From Paracoccaceae bacterium (lineage in GTDB: Bacteria > Pseudomonadota > Alphaproteobacteria > Rhodobacterales > Rhodobacteraceae): a DNA stretch of 38,641 nt. Location: NCBI GenBank assembly GCA_007131685.1, contig SLQD01000085.1:1-38641 (forward strand). Direction: 5' to 3'. The position numbers were made by a program, and so were the translations under genes. Under the pieces are notes generated by a model. It saw only the letters and a list, made by a program, of their open reading frames with translations, searched no databases and was not told where the DNA came from. Numbering within the stretch: the first letter of the stretch is position 1; every line of letters starts with the position of its first letter. Shown here piece by piece: positions 19,762 through 27,877 of the stretch.

Positions 19762-20574
19762 TCAGAAATCGACCCTGAACCCGGGCAGCTCCAGCGCCGC
19801 CATCAGGTCGCGCAGCTCCTGGCGCGCGGCGATGTTGGACAGGCTCAGCCGCCCCTCGGCCCCGACATCGCGCAGATCGAGCAGGGTGAGCCCGCGCGGG
19901 AACAGCTCGCGAAAGATCACCCGCTCGGAGAATCCGGGCGCCACGCGAAAGCCGATCCGCCGCGCGAGCTCCGACAGCGCCGTGCCCACCTTGCGCTTGT
20001 TGTGCATCTGCTGCGAGCCCATGCGGTTGCGCAGCACGATCCAGTCGATCGGGTCGAGCCCGGCCTTCGCGCGCAGCTGCCGCGCGCCCCAGACCATCTC
20101 GGAATAGATCGACGGCCCCTTGACCTTGCCCGTTTCCGCATCGATCCGCGCGAGCAGGTCGAAATCCACGAAGCTGTCATTGAGCGGGGTGATCAGCGTA
20201 TCGGCGAGCGAGTGCGCGCCGTGGCTGAGATAGGTGTGCGAGCCCGGGCAGTCGATGACGAGGAAATCGGCCTCGGCCTCCATCGCGGCGATCACCCGCG
20301 AGAGCTGCAGATCCTGCACCGACTCGCCGGGGCCGGGCTCCGAGTCCGCGATCTCGGGCAGCTCGTGCACCACCGGCGCGGGCAGCGTGTGTCCGGACCG
20401 GCCGGCATAGGCGATGCGGTTCTCGATGTAGCGCGCGAAGCTGCGTTGCCGCAGGTCGAGATCGAGCGCCGCGACGCCGTGGCCAGCGCGTGCGAGCGCC
20501 GTGGCGACATGCATCGAGGTGGTGGACTTGCCCGAGCCGCCCTTCTCGTTGCCGCAAACTATGATATGCGCCAC
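19762..20574 (-). CDS. mipZ: MipZ-type ParA ATPase, division-site positioning
   Basis: 270-residue ParA-superfamily ATPase matching MipZ, which forms a gradient from the ParB-bound poles and blocks FtsZ assembly away from midcell in alphaproteobacteria. The deviant Walker A is intact (NEKGGSGKSTTS, Lys11 and Lys16), then ALDLDLRQRSFARYIENR, the Walker B-like FLVIDCPGSHTYLS, and the long alphaproteobacterial insert GKVKGPSIYSEMVWGARQLRA. LRNRMGSQQMHNKRKVG, a MipZ hallmark, follows at about 182-198. The ATG at 20574 has GGGAGAG upstream. It lies directly downstream of the rpmE terminator and is presumably transcribed from its own promoter, which I could not locate. Confidence 0.93.
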   Translation of the reverse strand: MAHIIVCGNEKGGSGKSTTSMHVATALARAGHGVAALDLDLRQRSFARYIENRIAYAGRSGHTLPAPVVHELPEIADSEPGPGESVQDLQLSRVIAAMEAEADFLVIDCPGSHTYLSHGAHSLADTLITPLNDSFVDFDLLARIDAETGKVKGPSIYSEMVWGARQLRAKAGLDPIDWIVLRNRMGSQQMHNKRKVGTALSELARRIGFRVAPGFSERVIFRELFPRGLTLLDLRDVGAEGRLSLSNIAARQELRDLMAALELPGFRVDF

Positions 20575-20600
20575 GCGGTCTCTCCCGGCCTTCCCGACAC

Positions 20601-20628
20601 AAAAGGACGCGGCACAAGGGCCGCGTCC
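20601..20628 (-). terminator. Intrinsic terminator of the ffh-rpsP-rpmE operon
   Basis: On the minus strand GGACGCGGC (20628-20620), loop CCTTGT, GCCGCGTCC (20613-20605), then TTTT (20604-20601): a perfect 9-bp GC stem with a short U-run, 39 bp after the rpmE stop. Confidence 0.88.
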
Positions 20629-20666
20629 CCTCCATATGTTGTGTCACGCCCGGTGAAAAGCGGCGT

Positions 20667-20888
20667 TCAGAAGCCGAGCCCGGCGTATTTGTTCTTGAAC
20701 TTGGAGACGCGCCCGCCGGTGTCCATCAGCCGCTGCGAGCCGCCGGTCCAGGCCGGGTGGCCGCTCGGATCGATGTCGAGCGTCATGGTGTCGCCCTCCG
20801 CGCCCCATGTGGAGCGCATCTGCACCACGGTGCCATCGGTCATCTTGACATCGATGACGTGGTAATCGGGATGAATGTCCTTCTTCAT
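20667..20888 (-). CDS. rpmE: 50S ribosomal protein L31 (bL31), cysteine-free type
   Basis: 73-residue L31. The family N-terminus [19 protein letters not shown] and the [21 protein letters not shown] core are clear. All four zinc-binding cysteines of classical RpmE are absent, making this the C-minus type, with an alphaproteobacterial insertion between the two halves. It would not respond to zinc limitation by metal loss. It is the last gene of the ribosomal operon, 11 bp downstream of rplS with AGGAG upstream, followed by the terminator at 20601-20628. Confidence 0.96.
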   Translation of the reverse strand: MKKDIHPDYHVIDVKMTDGTVVQMRSTWGAEGDTMTLDIDPSGHPAWTGGSQRLMDTGGRVSKFKNKYAGLGF

Positions 20889-20899
20889 GGCAGCTCTCC

Positions 20900-21283
20900 T
20901 CAGGCGCGGGCCGATTTCGGCGGGCGGTAGTTGGTCTTCTCGGGGATGCGGGCCGACTTGCCGCGCCGGTCGCGCAGGTAGTAGAGCTTGGCGCGCCGCA
21001 CCCGGCCGCGGCGGATCACCTTGATGCTGTCGATATTGGTCGAGTAGAGCGGAAAGATCCGCTCGACCCCTTCGCCGAAGGAGATCTTGCGCACCGTGAA
21101 GGAGGCGCCGACACCGCTGCCGCCCTTGCGCGCAATGCACACGCCTTCGAAATTCTGCACCCGCGAGCGCGTGCCCTCGGTGACCTTGTAGCCCACACGG
21201 ATCGTGTCGCCGGCCTTGAAATCGGGGATGTCCTTGCCGAGTTCGGCGATCTGCTCGGCTTCGAGCTGCGCGATCGTGTTCAT
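20900..21283 (-). CDS. rplS: 50S ribosomal protein L19 (bL19)
   Basis: 127-residue L19, which sits at the 30S-50S interface. Characteristic blocks: [78 protein letters not shown]. Length is normal for alphaproteobacteria. The ATG at 21283 has GGAAAGGA upstream. It follows trmD by 47 bp and precedes rpmE by 11 bp, the usual rpsP-rimM-trmD-rplS order with rpmE added. Confidence 0.98.
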   Translation of the reverse strand: MNTIAQLEAEQIAELGKDIPDFKAGDTIRVGYKVTEGTRSRVQNFEGVCIARKGGSGVGASFTVRKISFGEGVERIFPLYSTNIDSIKVIRRGRVRRAKLYYLRDRRGKSARIPEKTNYRPPKSARA

Positions 21284-21330
21284 CGCGATGTCCTTTCCTT
21301 GCGCGGTTCGTGCCGCGGCGTGATGCCCCC

Positions 21331-22146
21331 TCAGAGCTCTCGGTCTCCATCCGGGTCCCCGCCGTCGGTTCGGCGAGCCCGCCAGAGATCAGGGCGGCGT
21401 TCTTTCGTCAGCCTCTCGGCCTCGGCCCTCCGCCAGGCGGCGATCTTCGCGTGGTGGCCCGACAGGAGAATGTCCGGCACCGCGCGGCCTTTCCAGACGG
21501 CGGGTCGCGTATACTGCGGGTGCTCCAGCAATCCGTGCGCGAAGGACTCCTCCGCGACCGACTCCTGATTCCCGAGCACGCGCGGTATAAGCCGGACCGT
21601 GGCGTCGATCAAGGCCATCGCCGCGATCTCGCCGCCGGTGAGGACGAAATCCCCCAGGCTGACCTCGGTGACCCCGTATTCCTCGAGCACGCGCTCGTCG
21701 ATGCCCTCGAAGCGCCCGCAGATCATGACCACGCCGGGGCCTTCGGCGAGCCGCGCGGCCATGGCCTGATCGAAGCGCCGCCCGCGCGGCGACAGCGCCA
21801 GGATCGGCATCCCGGGCGCGGGCGCGGCGGCCTCGATCGCGCTGCCGAGCACATCGGGGCGCAGCACCATCCCCGCGCCGCCGCCGGCCGGCGTGTCATC
21901 GACGTTGCGGTGCTTGCCGATGCCGAAGCGGCGCAGCTCCACCGTCTCTAGCGCCCAGAGCCCCCGCTCGCGCGCGCGCCCGACCAGCGACAGCGCGAGC
22001 GGGCCGGGGAAGGCATCGGGAAACAGCGTGATGACCTTCGCCGTCCAGGCCCCGGCGAGCTGCGGCGGCCCCTCCATGAGCGGGCGTGGCTGCGCCGAGG
22101 CGGAGACCCTGACGCGGCCATGGGAGCGGCGCGGCGGATCGCTCAT
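21331..22146 (-). CDS. trmD: tRNA (guanine-37-N1)-methyltransferase with N-terminal extension
   Basis: Methylates G37 of tRNAs reading CNN/GGG-type codons and prevents +1 frameshifting. 271 residues. The catalytic SPOUT fold starts around residue 34 ([15 protein letters not shown]), where E. coli TrmD begins. The deep knot is present ([43 protein letters not shown]), followed by [23 protein letters not shown]. About 33 extra Arg/Pro/Ala-rich residues precede it. This start at 22146 overlaps the rimM stop by four bases, which supports the long form; an internal ATG at 22077 would still leave ten extra residues. Confidence 0.96.
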   Translation of the reverse strand: MSDPPRRSHGRVRVSASAQPRPLMEGPPQLAGAWTAKVITLFPDAFPGPLALSLVGRARERGLWALETVELRRFGIGKHRNVDDTPAGGGAGMVLRPDVLGSAIEAAAPAPGMPILALSPRGRRFDQAMAARLAEGPGVVMICGRFEGIDERVLEEYGVTEVSLGDFVLTGGEIAAMALIDATVRLIPRVLGNQESVAEESFAHGLLEHPQYTRPAVWKGRAVPDILLSGHHAKIAAWRRAEAERLTKERRPDLWRARRTDGGDPDGDREL

Positions 22147-22655
22147 GGCTCGAACAGCCCCGGCGGCGGATCGGCGATCACCACCCCTGCCGCGAGATCG
22201 ACCATCGGCACCATCTCGCGCGTGAAGGGCAGGGAGACCGGCTCGCCTCCGCCCGGCGGCGCCACCTCCAGCAGATCGCCGGCGCCGTGATCCATCACCG
22301 CGCGGATGCGGCCGAGCGCCGCTCCGTTGCCGTCGCGCACCTCAAGGCCGATCAGATCGGCATGGTAGAACTCGTCATCGGGCAGCGCGGGCAGCCGCTC
22401 GCGCGGGACATGCAGCCGCGTGCCGCGCAGCGCGGCGGCGGCGCTGCGGTCGCCGATCCCGTCGAGGCGCGCCGCGAGCCCGTCCTTGAGCACTCGCAGC
22501 GCGGTGATCTCGAAGCGGCGCTCGCCGTCCTCGCTCGTCAGCGCGCCGTATTCGGCGATCGCCTCGGGACGGGCGCAGAAGCTCTTGAGCCGCACCTCGC
22601 CGCGCACCCCGTAGGCGCCGGCGATGGCCCCGACACAGACGCTGCGCGCTGGCAT
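22143..22655 (-). CDS. rimM: Ribosome maturation factor RimM
   Basis: 170-residue 16S rRNA processing/30S assembly factor that binds S19 in the 30S head. The N-terminal RimM beta-barrel ([20 protein letters not shown]) is followed by a PRC-barrel domain from about residue 90 ([27 protein letters not shown]) and [20 protein letters not shown] near the end. It sits 15 bp downstream of rpsP and overlaps trmD by four bases, so expression is coupled. Confidence 0.96.
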   Translation of the reverse strand: MPARSVCVGAIAGAYGVRGEVRLKSFCARPEAIAEYGALTSEDGERRFEITALRVLKDGLAARLDGIGDRSAAAALRGTRLHVPRERLPALPDDEFYHADLIGLEVRDGNGAALGRIRAVMDHGAGDLLEVAPPGGGEPVSLPFTREMVPMVDLAAGVVIADPPPGLFEP

Positions 22656-22670
22656 GGCCGCACCCGGCCG

Positions 22671-23036
22671 TTACTCGGCGTCGGCCGGTGCCGCGGCTTC
22701 GGCCGCCTTCGCGGCGCGGGCCTCGGCGCGTTCCTTGGCCTTCTTGCCGGGCTCGGCCTTCTTCATGTTGGCGCGCTCCTTCTTCGGCAGCGCCCCCGCG
22801 GCCTCCAGCATGCGCGAGACGCGGTCGGTCGGCGTCGCGCCATGCGCGAGCCAGGCCTGCACGCGCTCGATGTCGATGACGACGCGATCCTCGCGGTCCT
22901 TGGGCAGCAGCGGGTTGTAGGTTCCCAGCTTTTCGATGAAGCGGCCGTCGCGCGGCATCCGGCTGTCGGCGGCGACGATCTGGTAGAAGGGGCGCTTCTT
23001 CGAGCCACGGCGGGCGAGGCGGATCTTGGTGGCCAT
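22671..23036 (-). CDS. rpsP: 30S ribosomal protein S16 (bS16) with long basic tail
   Basis: 121-residue S16. The conserved core is residues 1-83 ([49 protein letters not shown]). About 38 Lys/Ala/Glu-rich residues follow ([20 protein letters not shown]), compared with 82 residues in E. coli; similar tails occur in alphaproteobacterial S16. The ATG at 23036 has AAGGAGA upstream. It begins 39 bp after the chorismate mutase stop, in a short gap containing a small GC hairpin, so it may be transcribed both from the ffh promoter and from an internal one. Confidence 0.97.
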   Translation of the reverse strand: MATKIRLARRGSKKRPFYQIVAADSRMPRDGRFIEKLGTYNPLLPKDREDRVVIDIERVQAWLAHGATPTDRVSRMLEAAGALPKKERANMKKAEPGKKAKERAEARAAKAAEAAAPADAE

Positions 23037-23075
23037 TGTCGGTCTCCTTGGTTTGGCTTGGCGGCGCGGGGCCGC

Positions 23076-23402
23076 CTACTGGCGTTGTTTCTCGTGGTGG
23101 CGAATCACTTCGCTGATGATGAAGTTCAGGAAGTTGCGGGCGAATTCCGGGTCGAGATCGGCCTCCTTGGCGAGCCATTCGAGCCGCTCGATCTGGCGCG
23201 CCTCGCGCTCGGGATCGGCCGAGGGCAGGTCGTGCTCGGCCTTCAGCCGGCCGACATCCTTGGTGTGGCGGAACCGCTCGGCGAGGGTGTAGACGAGGAT
23301 CGCGTCGAGCCGGTCGATGCTGTCGCGATGCTCCTTGAGCAGCGCAGCGGCGCGATCGGCGGCATCGGCCGCGGCGGATTGCGGGAGAGTCGGGTCGCTC
23401 AT
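23076..23402 (-). CDS. Chorismate mutase (AroQ class)
   Basis: 108-residue all-helical protein of the monofunctional AroQ chorismate mutase type, converting chorismate to prephenate for phenylalanine and tyrosine synthesis. Helix 1 carries HRDSIDRLDAILVYTLAERF, with the Arg equivalents of the active site, then TKDVGRLKAEHDLPSADPEREARQIERL (Lys and Glu positions), and helix 3 FARNFLNFIISEVIRHHE. The last helix has Glu where E. coli has a Gln ligand, as in some other AroQ enzymes. It overlaps the GNAT gene by four bases (23399-23402) and precedes rpsP, so an aromatic biosynthesis gene sits in a secretion/ribosome operon. Confidence 0.88.
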   Translation of the reverse strand: MSDPTLPQSAAADAADRAAALLKEHRDSIDRLDAILVYTLAERFRHTKDVGRLKAEHDLPSADPEREARQIERLEWLAKEADLDPEFARNFLNFIISEVIRHHEKQRQ

Positions 23403-23917
23403 TGCAGTGCCTCCGGGGCGGGATGCCGCCAGACCCCCATGCGGCCGTAACGCGCATGGTCGAAATCCCGCTCGTAGCGGCAACCGAGACGCTCGGCCAG
23501 CGCGATGGAGCGGGTGTTGGCCGCGTCGATCAGGCTGATCGCGGTCGCCCAGCCTAGGGTGCCGTAAGCGTGGTGCCGGGTCGCCTCGGCGGCTTCGCGG
23601 GCGATGCCAAGCCCCTCGGCCGCCCCGGTTACGGTCCAGCCGATCTCGGGCTCCGGCCAGCCCTCGGGGAACCATGGTCCTACGCGCCCGCAATAGGCGC
23701 CGGTGCTGCGCTCCTCGACGGCAAAGAAGCCGTAGCCGCGCAGCACCCAGTGCCCGAGGATCGTCGCCAGCGAGCGCCACGCTTCCTCGGCATTCATCGG
23801 GCCGCCGACGAAACGCGCCCGCTCCGAGGCCAGAAACGTCGCCTCGGCCGGAAAATCGGCCTGCGATGGCGGCCTCAGGCGCAGACGCGCGGTTTCGATG
23901 ACGGTCGCGTCGATCAT
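23399..23917 (-). CDS. GNAT family N-acetyltransferase
   Basis: 172-residue GNAT protein of the RimJ/RimL-like (Acetyltransf_3) group. TARLRLRPPSQADFP at the start, WVLRGYGFFAVEERSTGAYCGRVG, then the acetyl-CoA loop region GAAEGLGIAREAAEATRHHAYGTLG and the C-terminal SLIDAANTRSIALAERLGCRYE typical of enzymes acetylating protein N-termini or small molecules. The pyrophosphate loop is degenerate (GAAEGLGIA rather than Q/RxxGxG/A). It overlaps ffh by four bases upstream and chorismate mutase by four bases downstream. A ribosomal protein N-terminus is a reasonable substrate guess from context only. Confidence 0.88.
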   Translation of the reverse strand: MIDATVIETARLRLRPPSQADFPAEATFLASERARFVGGPMNAEEAWRSLATILGHWVLRGYGFFAVEERSTGAYCGRVGPWFPEGWPEPEIGWTVTGAAEGLGIAREAAEATRHHAYGTLGWATAISLIDAANTRSIALAERLGCRYERDFDHARYGRMGVWRHPAPEALQ

Positions 23918-25386
23918 TTCTTGCGCCCCATGCCGCCGAGCCCCTGCGGCAGCCCGCCGCCGCCCATGCCGGGCATCTGCTGGCCGACGCCGCGCGCCAT
24001 CTGCTGCAATGCGGCCTGATCGACCTGCTCGGGCTGTCCGCCGCCCTTGCCCATCATCCCGGCCATGGCCTGCTTGAGCATGCCCTTCTTGCCCATCTTC
24101 TTCATCATGTCGGCCATCTGGCGGTGCTGCTTCAGGAGCTTGTTGAGCTCGGGCACGTCGAGCCCGGCGCCCTTGGCGATGCGCTTCTTGCGGCTGGCCT
24201 GCAGGATCTGCGGGTTGGCGCGTTCCTTCTTCGTCATCGACTGGATGAGCGCGATCTGGCGGCGCAGCATCGTGTCGTCGAAGCCCGCGCTCTCGGCCTG
24301 CTTGGCCATCTTGCCCATGCCGGGCATCATGCCCATCACGCTCTCCATGCCGCCCATCTTGAGCATCTGCTCGAGCTGGGTTCGCAGGTCGTTCATGTTG
24401 AACTGACCCTTCTGGAAGCGCTTCATCATGCGCTCGGCCTGCTCGGCCTCGAAGGTCTCCTGCGCCTTCTCGACGAGCGCGACGATGTCGCCCATGCCGA
24501 GAATGCGCCCGGAGATGCGCTCGGGATCGAACGCCTCGAGCGCGTCGGTCTTCTCGCCGAGGCCCACGAAGCGGATCGGCTTGCCGGTGACCGCGCGCAT
24601 CGACAGCGCTGCACCCCCGCGCCCGTCGCCGTCCATGCGGGTGAGCACGACGCCCGAGATGCCGACCTTGCCGTCGAACTCCGAGGCGACATTGACGGCG
24701 TCCTGCCCGGTCAGCCCGTCAACGACCAGCAGCGTCTCGCGCGGGGCGACGGCGTCGCGCACCGCCTGGACCTCGTCCATGAGCACATCGTCGATATGCA
24801 GCCGCCCGGCGGTGTCGAGGATATAGACATCGTAGCCGCCGAGGCTTGCCTGCGTCTTCGCGCGTTTGGCGATCTGGACCGCCTTTTCGCCGGGCACGAT
24901 CGGCAGCGTGTCCACCCCGATCTGGGTGCCGAGCACGGCGAGCTGCTCCATTGCGGCGGGGCGGTTGGTGTCGAGCGAGGCCATGAGCACCCGCTTGCCC
25001 TCGCGCTCCGAGAGGCGGCGGGCGAGCTTGGCGGTCGTGGTGGTCTTGCCCGAGCCCTGAAGCCCGACCATCAGCACCGGCGCGGGCGGGTTGTCGATCT
25101 TGAGCGCACCGGGGTCGTCCTCGCCCGCGAGCGTCGCCTTGAGCTCGTCATGGACGATCTTGACGACCTGTTGACCCGGCGTGACCGATTTCGTCACCGC
25201 CGCGCCGGTGGCCTTGGACTGCACGCGCTTGATGAAGTCGCGCGCCACCGGCAGCGAGACATCGGCCTCCAGCAGCGCCACGCGAACCTCGCGCAGCGCC
25301 GTCTTGACATCCTCCTCGGTGAGCGCGCCCTGCCGGGTGAGGCGCTCGAACACGCCGGAGAGGCGTTCGGACAGATTCTCGAACAT
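23914..25386 (-). CDS. ffh: Signal recognition particle protein Ffh
   Basis: 490-residue GTPase that binds signal sequences on ribosomes together with 4.5S RNA and targets them to FtsY at the membrane. N domain about 1-95, then the G domain with G1 GLQGSGKTTTT (108-118), DTAGR, and G4 as TRMDGDGRGGAAL instead of TKLDG, common in alphaproteobacteria. The M domain from about 325 is Met-rich with a Gly/Met tail (MPGMGGGGLPQGLGGMGRKK). The frame is open further upstream, but the conserved start MFENLSERLSGVFERLTRQG and GGAGGG upstream fix the ATG at 25386. It is the first gene of the eight-gene operon ending at rpmE and overlaps the GNAT gene by four bases. Confidence 0.97.
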   Translation of the reverse strand: MFENLSERLSGVFERLTRQGALTEEDVKTALREVRVALLEADVSLPVARDFIKRVQSKATGAAVTKSVTPGQQVVKIVHDELKATLAGEDDPGALKIDNPPAPVLMVGLQGSGKTTTTAKLARRLSEREGKRVLMASLDTNRPAAMEQLAVLGTQIGVDTLPIVPGEKAVQIAKRAKTQASLGGYDVYILDTAGRLHIDDVLMDEVQAVRDAVAPRETLLVVDGLTGQDAVNVASEFDGKVGISGVVLTRMDGDGRGGAALSMRAVTGKPIRFVGLGEKTDALEAFDPERISGRILGMGDIVALVEKAQETFEAEQAERMMKRFQKGQFNMNDLRTQLEQMLKMGGMESVMGMMPGMGKMAKQAESAGFDDTMLRRQIALIQSMTKKERANPQILQASRKKRIAKGAGLDVPELNKLLKQHRQMADMMKKMGKKGMLKQAMAGMMGKGGGQPEQVDQAALQQMARGVGQQMPGMGGGGLPQGLGGMGRKK

Positions 25387-25723
25387 GCGCGGCCCTCCAG
25401 ACCCGTTTCCCTTGCCCCGAACATAAGACGAGGCGCGCCAATCACCAACGGCACCCGCGGGCGAAACCTCGCTGACGGGTGGCGATCCCGGCGCACGGGC
25501 CGGGACCGGAAGCGCGGACACTTCCGGATGATGGGCGCCATTAGCCGCAGCCCGGCACCGAAGTCAAGCCGCCGGCGCGAGGGGAGCGATCCGCGCCCGG
25601 GCCGCGAACCGGGCCTTGCGGGTGGGGCAGGGCTGTGCACAGTGTGCGCGAAGTCGACGATGCGCGATCGCGTCGCGCGCGAGACGCCGCCGCGCGGGCG
25701 GCCATGAGGGCTCGAACACCGCC
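25387..25723. other. Intergenic region between ffh and the LysR gene (337 bp)
   Basis: Holds the candidate ffh promoter (25540-25567, minus strand) with a leader of about 147 nt. A 7-bp inverted repeat lies near its start (CCGGAAG 25506-25512, CTTCCGG 25521-25527). The LysR side (25568-25723) is extremely GC-rich and I see no convincing promoter or small gene in it. Reading frames run through the whole gap, but their amino-acid content is typical of GC noise. Confidence 0.6.
25540..25567 (-). promoter_or_regulatory. Candidate ffh operon promoter
   Basis: On the minus strand TTGACT (25562-25567), 16 bases, GCTAAT (25540-25545): 5/6 at -35 and 4/6 at -10. The predicted start near 25533 leaves a leader of about 147 nt to the ffh ATG, longer than for other genes in this window. 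Confidence 0.45.
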
Positions 25724-26617
25724 TTGGACAGCTGGGACGACATCCGCACTGCCTATCAGGTCGCCCGCGCGGGCACCGTCAGCGGTGCGGCCGAGGCGCT
25801 CGGCGTGCACCATGCCACGGTCATCCGCCATGTCGACGCGCTCGAGGCGCGGCTGGGCACGCGGCTGTTCCAGCGCCATGCGCGCGGCTACACCCCGACG
25901 GAGGCGGGCGCCGACCTGCTGCGCATCGCGCAGACCACCGACGAACAGTTCGCCGAGCTCGCCGCCCGGCTCAGCGGCGGCGGCGATGCCATCACGGGCG
26001 AGCTGGTGATCACCGCGCTGCCCGAGCTCTCGCGCTTTCTCGTGCCCTGCCTCGCCCGTTTCGGGGCGGCGCATCCGGGGCTCGTGACGCGGCTGCATCT
26101 CGATACGCGGCTGTTCCGGCTCGAATACGGCGAGGCGCATGTGGCGATCCGAGCCGGCGCCGCGCCGCGCGAGCCCGACAATGTGGTGCGCCCCTTCGGC
26201 CGGCTGCGCCATGCGCTTTTCGCCGCGCCCGCCTATGTCGCGGCGCATGGCCTGCCGGCGGCGGATACGCTCGACGGGCATGCCTTCGTCGGCGGCGATG
26301 CCGAGGCCGAGCGCGTGCCCTTCCTGCGCTGGCTGGCCGAGACGGTCCCGCGCGAGCGCGTGGTCTTTCGCAGCCCCGACGTCGCCGCGCGCCAGCAGGC
26401 GGTGCTCGAGGGGGCCGGGCTCGGCTTCCTGCCGCTGCACATGGCCGAGGATCACCCCGAGCTCGTCCAGATCCTGCCGGCGCGCGATGACTGGGACGCG
26501 CCGCTCTGGCTGGTGACGCATGTCGATCTGCATCGCAGCGCCAAGGTGCAGGCCTTTCTCGAGCATCTGCGCGCCGCGGCGGCGAACTGGCCGCTGGCGC
26601 CGGCGCGGTCGGCGTGA
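25724..26617 (+). CDS. LysR-family transcriptional regulator
   Basis: 297-residue LTTR. The winged HTH is at about 1-62 (DDIRTAYQVARAGTVSGAAEALGVHHATVIRHVDALEARLGTRLFQRHARGYTPTEAG), followed by a linker helix and a substrate-binding domain (GELVITALPELSRFLVPCLARF; SPDVAARQQAVLEGAGLGFLPLHMA). The start is set at TTG 25724 because the conserved N-terminus begins at DSWDDIRTAYQ and no ATG or GTG fits; GAGGG lies 13 bases upstream. The frame stays open back to 25616, but that part looks non-coding. Its stop overlaps the DMT exporter start (TGATG), so regulator and exporter are co-directional and coupled, whereas most LTTRs are divergent from their target. Confidence 0.88.
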   Translation: MDSWDDIRTAYQVARAGTVSGAAEALGVHHATVIRHVDALEARLGTRLFQRHARGYTPTEAGADLLRIAQTTDEQFAELAARLSGGGDAITGELVITALPELSRFLVPCLARFGAAHPGLVTRLHLDTRLFRLEYGEAHVAIRAGAAPREPDNVVRPFGRLRHALFAAPAYVAAHGLPAADTLDGHAFVGGDAEAERVPFLRWLAETVPRERVVFRSPDVAARQQAVLEGAGLGFLPLHMAEDHPELVQILPARDDWDAPLWLVTHVDLHRSAKVQAFLEHLRAAAANWPLAPARSA

Positions 26618-27531
26618 TGGCGCTGGCGCCGCGCACCGCCGGGCATCTGGCGATGCTCACCTTCTCGCTTCTCGTGGCGGGCTCCTTCAGCCTCGGCGCG
26701 CTCGTCGCGAACGACATCCCCCCCGTCGCGATCACTGCGGCAAGGTTCCTGCTCGCGGCGGTGATTCTCGGCGCGCTTGCCGCCGTGGCGGGGCCGGGGC
26801 TTCGGGCGGCACATCTGGCCGCGCCGTGGCGCTACCTGTTTCTCGGCGCGACTTTCGGCGCCTATTTCGTGCTGATGTTCGAGGGGCTCAAGACCGCGCC
26901 GCCGGTGTCGATGAGCGCGGTGTTCACGCTGACGCCGGTGATGAGCGCGCTGTTCGGCTGGCTGCTGCTGCGGCAGGTGACGACGCCGCGCATGGCGGCG
27001 GCGCTGGCGATCGGGGCGGCGGGGGCGCTCTGGGTGATCTTTCGCGCCGATCTGGGGCTCCTGCTCGCCTTTGCGGTGGGTCGCGGCGAGGCGCTGTTCT
27101 TTCTCGGCTGCGTGGCGCATGCGGTCTTCACGCCGCTCCTGGCGCGGCTCAACCGGGGCGAGCCGGCGCTGGTTTCCACGGCGCTGGTCACGGCGGGGGG
27201 CTTTCTGGCGCTGGCGGCCTGGGGCTGGCGCGATCTGCTCGCCACCCCGTGGATGGAGCTGTCGCCGATGGTCTGGGGCACGCTGCTCTATCTCGCCATC
27301 TTCGCCAGCGCGGTGACCTTCATGCTGCTGCGATTCGCGGCGCTGCGGCTGCCCTCCGCGAAGGTCATGGCCTACACCTATCTCACGCCCACCTGGGTGA
27401 TCGCCTGGGAGGTGGGGCTGGGCCACGGCGTGCCGCCGGCGCTGGTGCTGCCCGGGATCGGGCTGACGGCGCTCGCGCTGGTGATCCTGCTCAAGGACGA
27501 GGACGTCGCGCAGGCCGCCCGGCAGGCCTGA
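26617..27531 (+). CDS. EamA/DMT family transporter
   Basis: 304-residue inner-membrane exporter with ten hydrophobic segments forming two EamA repeats (about 8-140 and 155-295), for example FLGATFGAYFVLMFEGLKTAPPVSMSAVFTLTPVMSALFGWLLL in the first. Substrate unknown; relatives export amino acids or metabolites. The ATG at 26617 overlaps the LysR stop by one base; a GTG at 26614 (GTGA overlap) is the alternative and adds one residue. The gene is convergent with arsR, with ten bases between stops. The preceding LTTR is its likely regulator. Confidence 0.9.
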   Translation: MALAPRTAGHLAMLTFSLLVAGSFSLGALVANDIPPVAITAARFLLAAVILGALAAVAGPGLRAAHLAAPWRYLFLGATFGAYFVLMFEGLKTAPPVSMSAVFTLTPVMSALFGWLLLRQVTTPRMAAALAIGAAGALWVIFRADLGLLLAFAVGRGEALFFLGCVAHAVFTPLLARLNRGEPALVSTALVTAGGFLALAAWGWRDLLATPWMELSPMVWGTLLYLAIFASAVTFMLLRFAALRLPSAKVMAYTYLTPTWVIAWEVGLGHGVPPALVLPGIGLTALALVILLKDEDVAQAARQA

Positions 27532-27541
27532 TCGCGCGCGA

Positions 27542-27871
27542 TTATCCGTGCGCGCGCAGGAACCGCTCGAAAGCGTCGAGATCGACGGGCTCGAACTGCC
27601 CGAAGCCCTGCATCCAGACCGCGGCGGGATGCAGCGCGTCCGGCTCGAGCCGGCACCACTTCACCCGCCCGCGCCGCTCCTGCGCGATCAGTCCCGCCGC
27701 GGCGAGGATGGCGACATGCTTGGAGACCGCCGCGAGCGACATCGCGAAGGGCGCGGCGAGGTCGCTCACGGCCATGTCGTCCTCGAGCAACATCGCAAGG
27801 ATCGCGCGCCGCGTCGGGTCGGCGAGGGCGGCGAATTGCGCGTCGAGATCGGGGCGGGCGGGGGCGGACAT
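27542..27871 (-). CDS. ArsR/SmtB-family transcriptional regulator
   Basis: 109-residue winged-helix repressor: FAALADPTRRAILAMLLEDDMAVSDLAAPFAMSLAAVSKHVAILAAAGLIAQERRGRVKWCRLEPDAL. It lacks the CxC metal-sensing pair; the single Cys in KWCRLEP is a family feature of the non-metal group often paired with SRPBCC/AHSA1 genes, and no such partner is in the window. An inverted repeat TCAAC-N6-GTTGA (27903-27918) overlaps the -35 of its candidate promoter, suggesting autoregulation. The ATG at 27871 has no Shine-Dalgarno, and the -10 ends six bases upstream, consistent with a leaderless mRNA. Confidence 0.9.
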   Translation of the reverse strand: MSAPARPDLDAQFAALADPTRRAILAMLLEDDMAVSDLAAPFAMSLAAVSKHVAILAAAGLIAQERRGRVKWCRLEPDALHPAAVWMQGFGQFEPVDLDAFERFLRAHG

Positions 27872-27877
27872 GACGCG

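Noticed and set aside
23060-23076. GGCGGC-N5-GCCGCC hairpin between chorismate mutase and rpsP as a terminator
   Set aside because: Stem of only six pairs and no U-run on the minus strand; the rpsP Shine-Dalgarno follows closely. At most an attenuating structure.
24124-25707. A 527-codon plus-strand open frame antisense to ffh
   Set aside because: It is the mirror of a conserved Ffh gene, has no recognisable domain and no ribosome site.
25616-25723. Extending the LysR protein upstream to 25616
   Set aside because: The added 36 residues are Arg/Ala-rich and lie before the conserved LTTR N-terminus; start placed at TTG 25724 instead.
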